Source of the DNA: F23-D06 sp002392325
GTDB taxonomy: Bacteria > Bacteroidota > Bacteroidia > Bacteroidales > WCHB1-69
Assembly: GCA_946624065.1 (NCBI GenBank)
Contig: CAMORT010000022.1
Span: forward strand, 1 to 34,219
Direction: 5' to 3'
DNA: 34,219 nt
This document shows positions 7,501 through 15,792 of the stretch, one piece after another. Every line of letters begins with the position of its first letter. Positions within the stretch are counted from its first letter, which is position 1. The position numbers and the translations under genes are program-made. A model generated the notes under the pieces. It ran no database searches. It worked only from the letters and a program-made list of their open reading frames with translations, and was not told the origin of the DNA.

Positions 7501-7775
7501 GCTGTTTGAATGATAAAACAGCAACAGACATATTTGAAAGCGCATTTTCGCTTATTCCGATAGTGTGAACCTCGACAACTCGCATAATTAAGACCGGAAT
7601 ATGAGAAGAACGCTCATCTTATTGTATGGTAATTGCCAATACTTTAGGTGGGGCTTGTTCTTCCTTATTCGTCTTAAGGGGAGTCGAGCCCTGCACTATG
7701 GATAAGGTTTGAATCTTGCTCCACTTTCTTATTTGTTCCGTTAAAGAGGATGCTATGCGACCAAGGTCGCTTTTT
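7501..7775 (+). ncRNA. Unassigned structured small RNA (candidate)
   Basis: About 275 bases between a strong promoter motif and an intrinsic terminator with no supportable protein. Pairings seen: GCTGTTT 7501-7507 with 7516-7522; AAGCG 7538-7542 with CGCTT 7549-7553; TATTCCG 7553-7559 with CGGAATA 7595-7601; TGAG 7602-7605 with CTCA 7613-7616; and a long irregular hairpin with GTGGGGC 7648-7654 pairing GCTCCAC 7718-7724 (one wobble) and CCTTAT 7663-7668 pairing ATAAGG 7702-7707. I do not see the signatures of tmRNA, RNase P RNA or SRP RNA. A 6S-like RNA is possible because of the long interrupted hairpin, but this is not established. The only start codons give peptides of 17 (7510) and 34 (7602) residues with no recognisable features. 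Confidence 0.45.
7757..7775 (+). terminator. Intrinsic terminator of the candidate RNA
   Basis: GCGACC (7757-7762) pairs with GGTCGC (7765-7770), with the central bases probably open, followed directly by TTTTT (7771-7775). Confidence 0.65.
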
Positions 7776-7813
7776 GATATACCATGTTTCAAAATGAATA
7801 ATGAAAGGGTTTG

Positions 7814-7843
7814 GGAGACGCGCTTTGGCGCGTCTCCTGTTTT
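7814..7843 (+). terminator. Strong hairpin before the DUF2807 gene
   Basis: A perfect 10-pair GC-rich stem (GGAGACGCGC 7814-7823 with 7828-7837, loop TTTG) followed by TGTTTT. It looks like a second plus-strand terminator isolating the downstream promoter at 7856. Confidence 0.6.
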
Positions 7844-7855
7844 ATGAAAAATATA

Positions 7856-7863
7856 TATCTTTG
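7856..7863 (+). promoter_or_regulatory. Promoter -7 element for the DUF2807 gene
   Basis: TATCTTTG, 76 bases before the ATG at 7940. Confidence 0.6.
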
Positions 7864-7939
7864 CAATCATAATCTGGTGAATCCGCCCGCTCTCGTTAAC
7901 TATGCTTTTTAATTCATTAATAATTTTAATCCTTTCAAG

Positions 7940-8680
7940 ATGAAAAATATAATTCGTTCCCTGATGCTTGGAATGGCGTTTAATCTGCTTGTGTTTTCGT
8001 TACATGCGATATCCGTAACTCAAAAACGGGTGATGCCATCGTTCAATTCCGTCACCAATGAATCCCCATTGAAAATCAGTTATGCTCAAAGCAATGAGTA
8101 TAAGGTGTTTATAAATATGGAGGAGCGTTTGGTGCAGGGACTTAAAACAGAGGTGCGCGACGGCATGTTGTATATTTCTTTGGATGAGATGCTGGTGCCA
8201 AACAAAGATGAGAAATATGTGATCTTGGTGTATGCACCAGTCTTGGTTGAAGCGCATAATGCCGGATTGGGCGGACTGTCGCTCGGTGATTTGACGGGAA
8301 CCCTTCTGTTGATTGATAATTCAGGAGGTGGAAGTGTGGACTTCGCGTTTGCGCGCTACAATGCGGTGGATGCCTATACCTCTATTCATGTAAATAACAG
8401 AGGCAATGGCAGTGTCACGGGTGAGTGTTATGTGAATGAGTTGAAAATTGAAAACGAAGGAGCGGGAGCTGTGGAGTTGAAAGGTTCAACACAAGAATTG
8501 AAAATTTCTTGTGTTGGTGTGGGCAATGTGGATGCCCTGGAACTGACCGCCCAGCGGGCCATTGTCTCTTTGGCGGGAACAGGGCGGATAGTGGCTACGG
8601 TTACGGGTATCGCTAAAGTTCAGCGCAGAGGACATGGAGTGGTCAACATCTTTGGGGACGCAACGATTATTCAAGAATAG
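7940..8680 (+). CDS. Head-GIN (DUF2807) domain surface protein
   Basis: 246 residues. A signal peptide (KNIIRSLMLGMAFNLLVFSLHA) is followed by a region rich in short beta strands and small residues in which phrases such as GLGGLSLGDLTG, NRGNGSVTGE, GVGNVDALEL and GTGRIVATV recur. This is the pattern of the right-handed beta-helix of the 'putative auto-transporter adhesin, head GIN domain' family, common in Bacteroidota. Members are exported and of unknown function. It stands alone between two hairpins and a convergent MATE gene. Family assignment rests on the repeat pattern and length (about 230-250). Confidence 0.8.
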   Translation: MKNIIRSLMLGMAFNLLVFSLHAISVTQKRVMPSFNSVTNESPLKISYAQSNEYKVFINMEERLVQGLKTEVRDGMLYISLDEMLVPNKDEKYVILVYAPVLVEAHNAGLGGLSLGDLTGTLLLIDNSGGGSVDFAFARYNAVDAYTSIHVNNRGNGSVTGECYVNELKIENEGAGAVELKGSTQELKISCVGVGNVDALELTAQRAIVSLAGTGRIVATVTGIAKVQRRGHGVVNIFGDATIIQE

Positions 8681-8697
8681 GTATCATGAAATAGAAG

Positions 8698-8718
8698 AAT
8701 TGAAGCACTGCCTCAATT
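8698..8718. terminator. Weak hairpin between convergent genes
   Basis: AATTGA (8698-8703) pairs with TCAATT (8713-8718) between the ends of the DUF2807 and MATE genes. It could act in both directions but has no clear T-run. Confidence 0.25.
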
Positions 8719-8735
8719 AAGATTATGGAAGATTA

Positions 8736-10079
8736 TCATAGATTTTTAGAGCGTGTGTCTCTGGCCCAGGGATGCCATTTCAGAAAGACGATGGAGGCGA
8801 TGAGAATCAAGGAACTATACACCCATTCGGAGCACCATACCCAGCGTATGTGAAAGCGGAACACCGTGGTGGCGAGATAAATGAAAACGATGTAAAACAG
8901 CAGCACTCCGGTTTCCATGATTAGGGCTATGAACGTGTTGCCAGTGCCGGATACAAACTCGAAATAAATCATGGCAGCAGCCATAATAAGGGCACCTACA
9001 TAAATAGTGTATAGTACAGGCACCGATTGCGTGGCGAGAGTGGCATCGTCAGTATATATGGAGGCTACTTCGCGTGGGAACAGAGTGAAAAACAGCAGAA
9101 TGGGGAGTAGAGTGAGGACCGACATTTTGAGAATCCGTAATAAGGTTTGCGGAATCTCTGTCGCCTTTCCTGCCCCCAAGAGTCGGCTGGTCACTGTGTT
9201 GGCGGTGGCGCTGTAGGCAAAAACCGAAAGAGTACAGAGCATATAAACGCTGCGCACAATACCGGAAATGGCCATCGGCTCTTCCCCAAGATGCTCAATC
9301 ATGGCAAAAAACAAGAACCAGGTTCCGAAAGAGATGAGCCGTTGGAACATGGTAGGGATGGAAATCCGAAGCACTGATTTCAGCAATCCGATGTCAAATT
9401 TTTGAAAAGAGAACAAACGATACTCCTTATAGGGCAGTTTCAGCAAAGTGTAGGCAAAAAAGGTGACAAATGCGGTGGCTTCCGACAAAACGGAGGATAG
9501 GCCAGCGCCAGCAACCCCCATTTCGGGCAGTCCGAAATGTCCGAAAATCAGCGCATAGTCGAAGAAGATGTTCACAAAAGCCATCATTATGGTGGTGATG
9601 GTGATGATTTTGGTGTTGGAGAGCCCAATGTAGAGTGAACGGAACAGGAAATTGATACTGACAAAGAGGATGCCCCATTGCCGAAAGTGCATGAACTCAA
9701 GTGCTGAAACACGTATATTTGGGGAGGTAATGATGCGTGAGAACAGCCAGTCGGTGCATGAGCCGAGTACAATGAGCAAGAATAGCCCGAGCAGTAGGGA
9801 AAAATAGAGTCCATGCTCGAAAATCTTGCCTATTTTGGCAATATTGCCCTCGCCAAGCCGTCGTGCCACCATGATTTGCACGCCAACGGCAAATCCTTGC
9901 GTGATGGTTGTGAAAACGAGGTAATACAATCCAGCCATCATGGCGGCCCCAAGTTCGGCATTGCCTACATGCCCGAGAAAAATGGTGTTCACCAACACGA
10001 TAAGGGTCTGTGCCAAATTGCCGAAAATGATAGGGTACGTAATTTGCCAGATTTCCTTGTGGCTGACGGAGAGTTGCAT
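8736..10079 (-). CDS. MATE family efflux transporter
   Basis: 447 residues from the ATG at 10079 (MQLSVSHKEIWQITYPIIFGNLAQ). About twelve hydrophobic segments are visible in two halves; the N-half has NLAQTLIVLVNTIFLGHVGNAELGA and ITQGFAVGVQIMVARRLGEGN, both characteristic of NorM/DinF-type MATE proteins, which export cationic compounds in exchange for H+ or Na+. An upstream in-frame ATG at 10136 lies before the promoter motif at 10117-10124, so it is not used. The C-terminal helices near FHIRWVWCSEWVYSSL are typical of the family. Substrate cannot be read from the sequence. Confidence 0.92.
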   Translation of the reverse strand: MQLSVSHKEIWQITYPIIFGNLAQTLIVLVNTIFLGHVGNAELGAAMMAGLYYLVFTTITQGFAVGVQIMVARRLGEGNIAKIGKIFEHGLYFSLLLGLFLLIVLGSCTDWLFSRIITSPNIRVSALEFMHFRQWGILFVSINFLFRSLYIGLSNTKIITITTIMMAFVNIFFDYALIFGHFGLPEMGVAGAGLSSVLSEATAFVTFFAYTLLKLPYKEYRLFSFQKFDIGLLKSVLRISIPTMFQRLISFGTWFLFFAMIEHLGEEPMAISGIVRSVYMLCTLSVFAYSATANTVTSRLLGAGKATEIPQTLLRILKMSVLTLLPILLFFTLFPREVASIYTDDATLATQSVPVLYTIYVGALIMAAAMIYFEFVSGTGNTFIALIMETGVLLFYIVFIYLATTVFRFHIRWVWCSEWVYSSLILIASIVFLKWHPWARDTRSKNL

Positions 10080-10116
10080 GGTCTGTTCAGAATAGAGTCG
10101 TTCAATTAAGAATGTG

Positions 10117-10124
10117 CAAAAATA
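10117..10124 (-). promoter_or_regulatory. Promoter -7 element for the MATE gene
   Basis: Minus-strand TATTTTTG, 38 bases upstream of the preferred MATE start; it decides between the two candidate ATGs. Confidence 0.6.
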
Positions 10125-10163
10125 ACAAATTTCCACACACCGAAGATGTTCTTGGAAAGATGT

Positions 10164-10652
10164 TTAAACCAAAGCTGCCACAAAATAGTAGATCATCAGC
10201 CCCACGCAGATCAGTTTCAGCACGGTGCCGGTCATCAGTCCGACAAACGCACCGGAACCTGCTTTCAACGCCTGCCCTAACGACATGTCGTTCTCGTTCC
10301 GGTTGGACATCAGTTCTCCAAGTACAGCACCGACAAAAGGACCGAGCACTATGCCCCAGGGACCGAAAAAGAGTCCGGCGATCAGTCCGATAGTGCTTCC
10401 CCACACGCCTGACTTGGAACCGCCCATTACTTTAGTGCCCCAAACAGGAACAACGGCATCAAGGATTTGCACTACAGTGGTTACGACACCCCATATCAGC
10501 AGGAAACGCCAACTGAACTGCACTTTGCTTGTGGCATGAAGAAGCCACATCCCGACATACGCCAGTGGAACGCCCGGCAAAATGGGCAAGATACAACCCA
10601 CCAGTCCAGTCAACAGACAAATGGCACCCAGTATGATTAGAACGATATCCAT
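10164..10652 (-). CDS. DUF456 family membrane protein
   Basis: 162 residues, strongly hydrophobic, with four to five membrane segments. The opening IILGAICLLTGLVGCILPILPGVPLAY and the glycine-rich GSTIGLIAGLFFGPWGIVLGPFVGAVLGEL stretch (a glycine-zipper-like membrane motif) are the marks of DUF456 proteins. Function of the family is unknown. It lies between the T9SS protein gene (62-base gap upstream) and the MATE gene, all on the same strand; the MATE gene has its own promoter. Confidence 0.85.
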   Translation of the reverse strand: MDIVLIILGAICLLTGLVGCILPILPGVPLAYVGMWLLHATSKVQFSWRFLLIWGVVTTVVQILDAVVPVWGTKVMGGSKSGVWGSTIGLIAGLFFGPWGIVLGPFVGAVLGELMSNRNENDMSLGQALKAGSGAFVGLMTGTVLKLICVGLMIYYFVAALV

Positions 10653-10690
10653 AATAGAGCGTTTGGGGCTAAGATAAGTGCTCTCCCTTT

Positions 10691-10712
10691 ATCGCTGCAT
10701 AAATTCAGCGAT
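10691..10712. terminator. Hairpin after the T9SS protein gene
   Basis: A perfect 7-pair stem, ATCGCTG (10691-10697) with CAGCGAT (10706-10712), three bases past the T9SS gene stop. No T-run follows on the minus strand, so it may only protect the 3' end or cause partial termination before the DUF456 gene. Confidence 0.35.
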
Positions 10713-10714
10713 TG

Positions 10715-12292
10715 TCATTTCTTGTTGATTAACACTTTTTTATTTACTAATCGTCCATCCTCGGTCATGCCCTGAAGAATGTAGATGCCGGTGCTTAGTT
10801 CTTTCAAGTCGTTGACCTTTAGAGGTTGTCCTAATATGTTGAACACTTGTATGACGGTTACGACAGCGTCATTGGTCCATTCCTCGATTCCGGTGTCGTC
10901 AGGAACAGGTATGCCCATAGTGCCATCGGACAAGATGTTTTGGGCGTACAATCCGCCATTGGCGCTGTTGACCCAAGCCACGATGTTTTGTCCGAGGTGG
11001 AATCCTGCGGTGTTTCTGCTAACAGTGCGATCGTATTGGGTGGAACTTAATGTTTTGGTCCATAGAATATTGCCATTCATATCCATACCTACTGCCTCAA
11101 CAGTTGAAGTGTAAGGGCTGCTTTCACCGCTTCTCTTATAGATCACCGTAAAACCGGTGCCGTCCTCAAAGGCATCCACCATGATGTTTGAATAATTGAC
11201 ACCAACATTATCGGCCACCAAGACACCTTCGCCCCAGACTTTTGTGCCAGTCGGGGTGATGCGGTTGACATAAACTCTCGATTGGCTTTGTGTGACCGCA
11301 TCTGTCTGCTCATAACCGATGATGAGGTCGTGGCTGACAGGATCAACGGTGCCGTATGCCTCAATGTAATAATTCGAAGGATCTGTAGAGTGTACAGGAA
11401 TGCCGTCTTGTCCGTCAATTGTGGATAATCCGTCGCCGTTGTAATGGAAAACATAGGTGTTGAAGGCGTTGCTAATGGCGGGATGCCAAATATATGCGTA
11501 GCCGCCACCCATGCCGTCGGGTATCGCGTAGTGGAGATAGGTGACTTGAAAAGATTGCATGGACATCAGCTTCACCGCAGGACCCATTTGTGTGCCATTA
11601 GGGGAATATCCGATAACATAAATCTCTTTGTCAGCGTACAATCCAACGTTTGAAGAAACTTTCTCATAGGTGAGGGAAACAGTGTTCTCGGGACCAAGGG
11701 TAAGTTTTCCATATCTCACATTGTAGTTGCCACCGTCAACGGTGATGCAGGGGTTGAGTGTGCCATCAGCGTTGATGTACTGCAAGTAAAGCCGCTGGTA
11801 GTCGTAGCCCAGGGCCCATACACCTCCGTCATTGCCGGCGACCAACTCGGCACGAGAAAAGGCGTTGTTGTTGAAAAGTGCGATGCCTTGCGCCCCCCAT
11901 GTGTAAGTGCCGTTGGAATCGATTTTAACGGCCACAGTTTGGTCTTGAGCGGTGGCAAAGCAACTCACCACAGCATGGTCGGAAGTGGTGGTCATGGCAA
12001 TGCCTTCCGAATAGGAGTAGAAATTATGTCCGGTGATACGGATGCCCTCGGTGCCCCATTGCGGAGTGCCGTCGAATGTGAGTCGCTGCAAGGCGGGACC
12101 GTAGCCGTTGATTCCTGATTCAATCCATTGCACATAGGTGTCGCCCGTTTCATTGTCGGTCGAAATATAAATCTCGCCAGCATCTGGGGAACAGTTGGCG
12201 ATATGGTTGTTGTTGACGGGGTCGTCCGTCCATTGGGCATGCAGCGCAAAGGTGGCAGACAAGGCAATGATTAATAAGGAGATTTTTTTCAT
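10715..12292 (-). CDS. T9SS-secreted protein with C-terminal sorting domain
   Basis: 525 residues from the ATG at 12292 (MKKISLLIIALSATFALHAQ, a clear signal peptide ending AHAQ). The body is a beta-rich, propeller-like repeat region with many short W/Y-G motifs (VQWIESG, WALGYDYQRLYLQYINADG, VYVNRITPTGTKVWGEG) and no recognised catalytic domain. The last 55 residues (VTVIQVFNILGQPLKVNDL, STGIYILQG, GRLVNKKVLINKK) are a type A T9SS sorting domain, which directs export through the outer membrane and is normally cleaved. The alternative ATG eight codons upstream gives a worse signal peptide. Likely a surface or extracellular protein of unknown activity. Confidence 0.88.
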   Translation of the reverse strand: MKKISLLIIALSATFALHAQWTDDPVNNNHIANCSPDAGEIYISTDNETGDTYVQWIESGINGYGPALQRLTFDGTPQWGTEGIRITGHNFYSYSEGIAMTTTSDHAVVSCFATAQDQTVAVKIDSNGTYTWGAQGIALFNNNAFSRAELVAGNDGGVWALGYDYQRLYLQYINADGTLNPCITVDGGNYNVRYGKLTLGPENTVSLTYEKVSSNVGLYADKEIYVIGYSPNGTQMGPAVKLMSMQSFQVTYLHYAIPDGMGGGYAYIWHPAISNAFNTYVFHYNGDGLSTIDGQDGIPVHSTDPSNYYIEAYGTVDPVSHDLIIGYEQTDAVTQSQSRVYVNRITPTGTKVWGEGVLVADNVGVNYSNIMVDAFEDGTGFTVIYKRSGESSPYTSTVEAVGMDMNGNILWTKTLSSTQYDRTVSRNTAGFHLGQNIVAWVNSANGGLYAQNILSDGTMGIPVPDDTGIEEWTNDAVVTVIQVFNILGQPLKVNDLKELSTGIYILQGMTEDGRLVNKKVLINKK

Positions 12293-12358
12293 TTTGATTT
12301 TATTTGGTAGCAACAATGATTATGTTATTATATCATTATCAGAAGGATATAACGAGTG

Positions 12359-12366
12359 CAAAAATA
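12359..12366 (-). promoter_or_regulatory. Promoter -7 element for the T9SS protein gene
   Basis: Minus-strand TATTTTTG, 67 bases before the start at 12292. Confidence 0.6.
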
Positions 12367-12571
12367 AAAAAAACACGGAATTATCCCTTTTTAGTCTGGC
12401 AAATTATTCTTTTTTCCTTTTTCACCTGTAAACTGTACACCATTCCGCGAAACGCATTAGCGGTGAGTGGAAATAACTGCGTAAACAGGTTGACATCTAT
12501 ATCATTGCCCTCAAAAGGTGTGTGACACATGGCGAGAGGTAAATGACGCTGTGATCGTTTTAAATAATGCG

Positions 12572-12579
12572 TATTTTTG
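12572..12579 (+). promoter_or_regulatory. Promoter -7 element for the sigma-factor operon
   Basis: TATTTTTG on the plus strand, about 150 bases before the ECF sigma gene, implying a leader of about 140 bases. In the 411-base gap between the T9SS gene and the sigma gene (12317-12727) I see this promoter, the opposed one at 12359-12366 and a weak hairpin (ATCC/GGAT at about 12650-12673); nothing else is supported. Confidence 0.5.
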
Positions 12580-12727
12580 CATCATAATAACTGAGAAAAT
12601 GTTTTTTGTTACAAAGTACATGGTTTAAAACTAAAAACGGGAAAAGCAATCCTTAGCTGTCACCTTTTGGATTATTCTCGTCATATAGTTGTTATAGTTG
12701 TCACATTACCTATTGTAATACATTTGA

Positions 12728-13249
12728 ATGGATAACGTATCGTTTTGGGAAAACCAATACAGACGCAACATCGGCCGCATCACCGGACTCTGTTACCTCT
12801 ATGTGGGAGACCAGTCCGTGGCGGAAGACCTTGCCCATGACATTTTTCTCAAGGCGATAGAAAAGTATCACACGATAAGGGCTGCATTCAAATTTGACAC
12901 TTGGTTGAAACGTATTGCTGTGAACCACTGCATAGACTACTTGCGCCAGCAGCCTAATTTCGTCCCTCTTACAGAAGAACTCGCCGAGGAAGAGGAGGCG
13001 GAAGGTGTCGTCCTGTGGGTGAAGGACATTACGGCGGATGAACTTGCGGAAACCATCCGACAACTTCCCGAGTTGCAGCGCACGGTGTTCAACCTTTACG
13101 CCATAGAGGGTTATTCCCACAAGCGCATTGCAGCCTTGTTGGGCATCTCCGTTGATTATTCCAAGCAGTTGCACCACCGGGCGCGCACACGGTTGGGCAG
13201 GATACTCGCCGACAAACACGAAGTAATGAAAACAAAAAAAAAGGATTAG
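12728..13249 (+). CDS. ECF-type RNA polymerase sigma factor
   Basis: 173 residues. Region 2 is seen as VAEDLAHDIFLKAIEKYHTIRAAFKFDTWLKRIAVNHCIDYLRQ, the usual ECF sigma-70 pattern (DxxQ-like, FxxWLxxIAxN). Region 4 is LPELQRTVFNLYAIEGYSHKRIAALLGISVDYSKQLHHRARTRL, a helix-turn-helix for the -35 element. An acidic linker (EELAEEEEAEG) separates them. ECF factors redirect RNA polymerase to a small regulon and are held by an anti-sigma protein in the same operon; here the next gene starts three bases after the stop and carries the expected membrane segment. The inducing signal is unknown. Confidence 0.93.
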   Translation: MDNVSFWENQYRRNIGRITGLCYLYVGDQSVAEDLAHDIFLKAIEKYHTIRAAFKFDTWLKRIAVNHCIDYLRQQPNFVPLTEELAEEEEAEGVVLWVKDITADELAETIRQLPELQRTVFNLYAIEGYSHKRIAALLGISVDYSKQLHHRARTRLGRILADKHEVMKTKKKD

Positions 13250-13252
13250 ACT

Positions 13253-14608
13253 ATGTTTTTACGAAAAATAATCAAGAGCAACACCCGCCAACTCGACCGC
13301 TTCTACCGTTCGATGTTGTCGGAATATACCAAAGCTGGGGGCATGGTTTGTCCACCCCCATCCGATATTTCTTCCAAAATGGGTGCAGCTGTCGCGACGC
13401 GCAGGGTTCTCTTTCTCATCATTGCGGCCACCGGTTTGATCGGGGGGATCGTCGTCTGGCAGGTGCTCCGCCCCTCTACAACCAAGTCACTGTTCCCAAT
13501 GGAGCAACAGACCACCTCGACTTGCGATACCGTCGCGACTTTCCACGATGCGTCTCCACACATGAGCGCTGTTAAAAACAAACACGTTGTCGGGGCTCAA
13601 CGAAAAACCAGTCATTGCCGGGAACTTCTTCCCAAAGTTAAAAACGCTCCCATGGTCACGACACCCGTCGCCACGCCCACAGTGCCTGTCAGACAAAACA
13701 CCAATCCGGCAATAGGGGAGAGACCTGCCGCCTCTCTGGCATCCGTCGAGCCAAACGCCAGTACCTTCGCCGAGAAGCGGCACACCGTCCCTGCAGGACA
13801 GGCTGAACAGGCAGGGAGCAACCCCATGACAACCCAAGATTTTTCCTCTACACCTGTCACCTTTGATGAGAACATCGTCTTTGATGATGAACACGATAAT
13901 TATTCAAATATGGACAGCATCAAAAATATCGGACTGGCAGCCTTGATGGTTCTGGCGATGGACACCGCTGCGCCGGCACAGGTTGACACGACAGGCTATC
14001 AAGCCCCAGACAAAACAGAGACGGTGACTTCTTCGCCCAAAGACCAAAGTTGGAAAACACAGTTCAAACGGCACGAGTTCACCCTTGGGGTGGGCGACCC
14101 ATCCAGGGTCAACTATTTCAGGAACAGGGTAGGGACTGAGCCCAACTACTATCCGGAGGTATGGCTGCAGAACCAATACCATATCGGGAATATCTATACC
14201 ACATGTCCCATCACCTTAGGCTACCGCTTCCGCGTGCTGAAATGGCTATGGGTAGGCGGCGATGTGAGTTATTGCGGCTTTTTCGGTTCTTTCAAAGACG
14301 TCTACACGGACCAAAAGGTGGGCAAGTACCGAGACCACTTCATCTCCATCATGCCGGCAGTCCGGTTTTCGTCTCTGTACCGGGAGCATTTCGCCATGTA
14401 CAGCGGCATAGCCTGCGGTATTGCCTTTGAATACAGCGAAAGCTACCCAGACTACAAAGCCCACAACAATCATCTGGCATTTCAACTCACTCTTTTGGGC
14501 TTCACAGCCGGAAACCAGCGGTGGTTTGGTTTTGCCGAGTTGGGTTGTGGATACAAAGGAGGTTACGTGAATGCCGGTTTGGGGTTCCGTTTCAACCCCA
14601 AGAAATAA
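13253..14608 (+). CDS. Membrane-anchored protein fused to an outer-membrane beta-barrel; putative anti-sigma factor
   Basis: 451 residues in three parts. Residues 1-51 are basic and cytoplasmic in character; residues 52-72 (VLFLIIAATGLIGGIVVWQVL) form one membrane helix. Residues 73-215 are low-complexity, rich in Thr, Pro, Val and Ala, as in a periplasmic spacer. Residues 220-244 (MDSIKNIGLAALMVLAMDTA then APAQ) look like a second, internal signal peptide beginning with Met. From about 270 to the end is a roughly 180-residue beta-barrel pattern (TLGVGDPSRVNYF, TLGYRFRVLKWLWVGGDVSYCGFF, NAGLGFRFNPKK). Its place directly behind an ECF sigma gene suggests anti-sigma function for the N-terminus. 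Whether it is one envelope-spanning chain, or also yields a separate barrel from the internal ATG at 13910, cannot be told from sequence. Confidence 0.75.
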   Translation: MFLRKIIKSNTRQLDRFYRSMLSEYTKAGGMVCPPPSDISSKMGAAVATRRVLFLIIAATGLIGGIVVWQVLRPSTTKSLFPMEQQTTSTCDTVATFHDASPHMSAVKNKHVVGAQRKTSHCRELLPKVKNAPMVTTPVATPTVPVRQNTNPAIGERPAASLASVEPNASTFAEKRHTVPAGQAEQAGSNPMTTQDFSSTPVTFDENIVFDDEHDNYSNMDSIKNIGLAALMVLAMDTAAPAQVDTTGYQAPDKTETVTSSPKDQSWKTQFKRHEFTLGVGDPSRVNYFRNRVGTEPNYYPEVWLQNQYHIGNIYTTCPITLGYRFRVLKWLWVGGDVSYCGFFGSFKDVYTDQKVGKYRDHFISIMPAVRFSSLYREHFAMYSGIACGIAFEYSESYPDYKAHNNHLAFQLTLLGFTAGNQRWFGFAELGCGYKGGYVNAGLGFRFNPKK

Positions 14609-14629
14609 CAACAGAAAAATTGAGCTATC

Positions 14630-15559
14630 ATGAAAAAAATACAGTTTATCATCATATTGACAATCACCGTATTACTAAGTGGTTGTACTGTGGAAAAAAA
14701 TGATCACAAGAATGGCAAGGGTGCTTCTGCCGCCGCCTATTGGCTGGATGCCACCGAAGAGGTGCTCATGCGCTGTCCCGATGTGGCATTCAAGTTCAAT
14801 ACATGGCTGAATGCTCCGGATGATCAGAAAGACAGCATCAAGAATCTATATTTCCCGAATTATGAGATTCAAGAACGTCCAGACAACAGGTGGTTTTTCT
14901 ATTTGAACGGGCGCAGGATTTTCAGCATCGACACTCATGGCGACTACACACTGAATCGCCCCAATGTCTCTTGGGTGATTGGTTGGGACACAATTGCTTA
15001 TTCGAGCACCCCGTTCCATACTACCTATTTGAATTCTTGTTCCATGATGTTGTCCCGTTTGAACGGCAGCAATACCTGGACAATTCATGCCCAGCCCGCA
15101 TGGGCAGAACATCCCGACTATTTCCCGTGGTTTACCAAGTTAGAACTTACATTTACCGACAATTCCGTGCCAGTCTCGCTGACAGGACAGGATTTCACGC
15201 TGGCAGGGGAGGGAGCCTACCACTTTTTGGCGAAGAGAGACCATGACAAAGAGACCTATTACTGTCAGTCGTTCACGGTCAAGGATGCCCAGATACAGGA
15301 TTTCAAGGGCATGGACATCCATAACCTATGGGCTTCCGGGGATTTGACGCTGAAGATTATCGCGGACTGGGACACGGTTCCCGAGAATTGTGTGGCGGAG
15401 GAGAATCTGAAAGCCCTCTTCTACACGAAAGGAGGGAAGCAAAATGCCACCATTATCATGCATGATGTGGAGGAGGACTGGACCTTGCCCGAGCCCCAGA
15501 ACATGGAGCAGCACTTTCAGGAGGCTTCCTTTATAGAGTGGTTTTTTCCTTGGTTCTAA
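14630..15559 (+). CDS. Lipoprotein of unknown function
   Basis: 309 residues. The signal KKIQFIIILTITVLLSGC has a lipobox with Cys19, so the mature protein is lipid-anchored. The body is aromatic-rich with many beta-strand-like segments (NRWFFYLNGRRIFSIDTHGDY, WTIHAQPAWAEHPDYFPWFTKLELTF) and ends WFFPWF. I recognise no domain. It is 21 bases behind the anchor/barrel gene and before a strong terminator, so it is the third gene of the ECF sigma operon and may belong to its envelope-sensing output or regulation. Confidence 0.8.
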   Translation: MKKIQFIIILTITVLLSGCTVEKNDHKNGKGASAAAYWLDATEEVLMRCPDVAFKFNTWLNAPDDQKDSIKNLYFPNYEIQERPDNRWFFYLNGRRIFSIDTHGDYTLNRPNVSWVIGWDTIAYSSTPFHTTYLNSCSMMLSRLNGSNTWTIHAQPAWAEHPDYFPWFTKLELTFTDNSVPVSLTGQDFTLAGEGAYHFLAKRDHDKETYYCQSFTVKDAQIQDFKGMDIHNLWASGDLTLKIIADWDTVPENCVAEENLKALFYTKGGKQNATIIMHDVEEDWTLPEPQNMEQHFQEASFIEWFFPWF

Positions 15560-15582
15560 GAAAGTTTCATCTTTGGGGAGAT

Positions 15583-15618
15583 AAAGAGTTCTGTACGATG
15601 TTGCAGAACTCTTTTTTG
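15583..15618 (+). terminator. Intrinsic terminator of the sigma-factor operon
   Basis: A perfect 11-pair stem (AAAGAGTTCTG 15583-15593 with 15604-15614), a 10-base loop and a run of T at 15611-15617. It lies 23 bases after the lipoprotein stop. Confidence 0.85.
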
Positions 15619-15765
15619 TTACAAAAATACCAGTGGATTAAACATGGTGGATCATGTTCATACCGAATGGATACGACTCAACTCTTCAGAAAAGTGCCGG
15701 ATGGACGATTGTTCAGACCCCCTGTTTTTCTGTACACAGGAAAATCTATTATACTTCTTTTTTCG

Positions 15766-15773
15766 TATTTTCG
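15766..15773 (+). promoter_or_regulatory. Possible promoter for the GH29 gene
   Basis: TATTTTCG has one mismatch to TAnnTTTG and lies 19 bases before the ATG at 15793, implying a very short leader. Confidence 0.35.
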
Positions 15774-15792
15774 CCGACAGAATCCTCCCGTT

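Noticed and set aside
7501..7775. tmRNA, RNase P RNA or SRP RNA
   Set aside because: None of their conserved core sequences is present; the RNA is left unassigned.
7619..7870. An 83-codon minus-strand frame downstream of the proposed RNA
   Set aside because: It runs through two hairpins and the DUF2807 promoter, has no recognisable feature, and no promoter or leader fits it.
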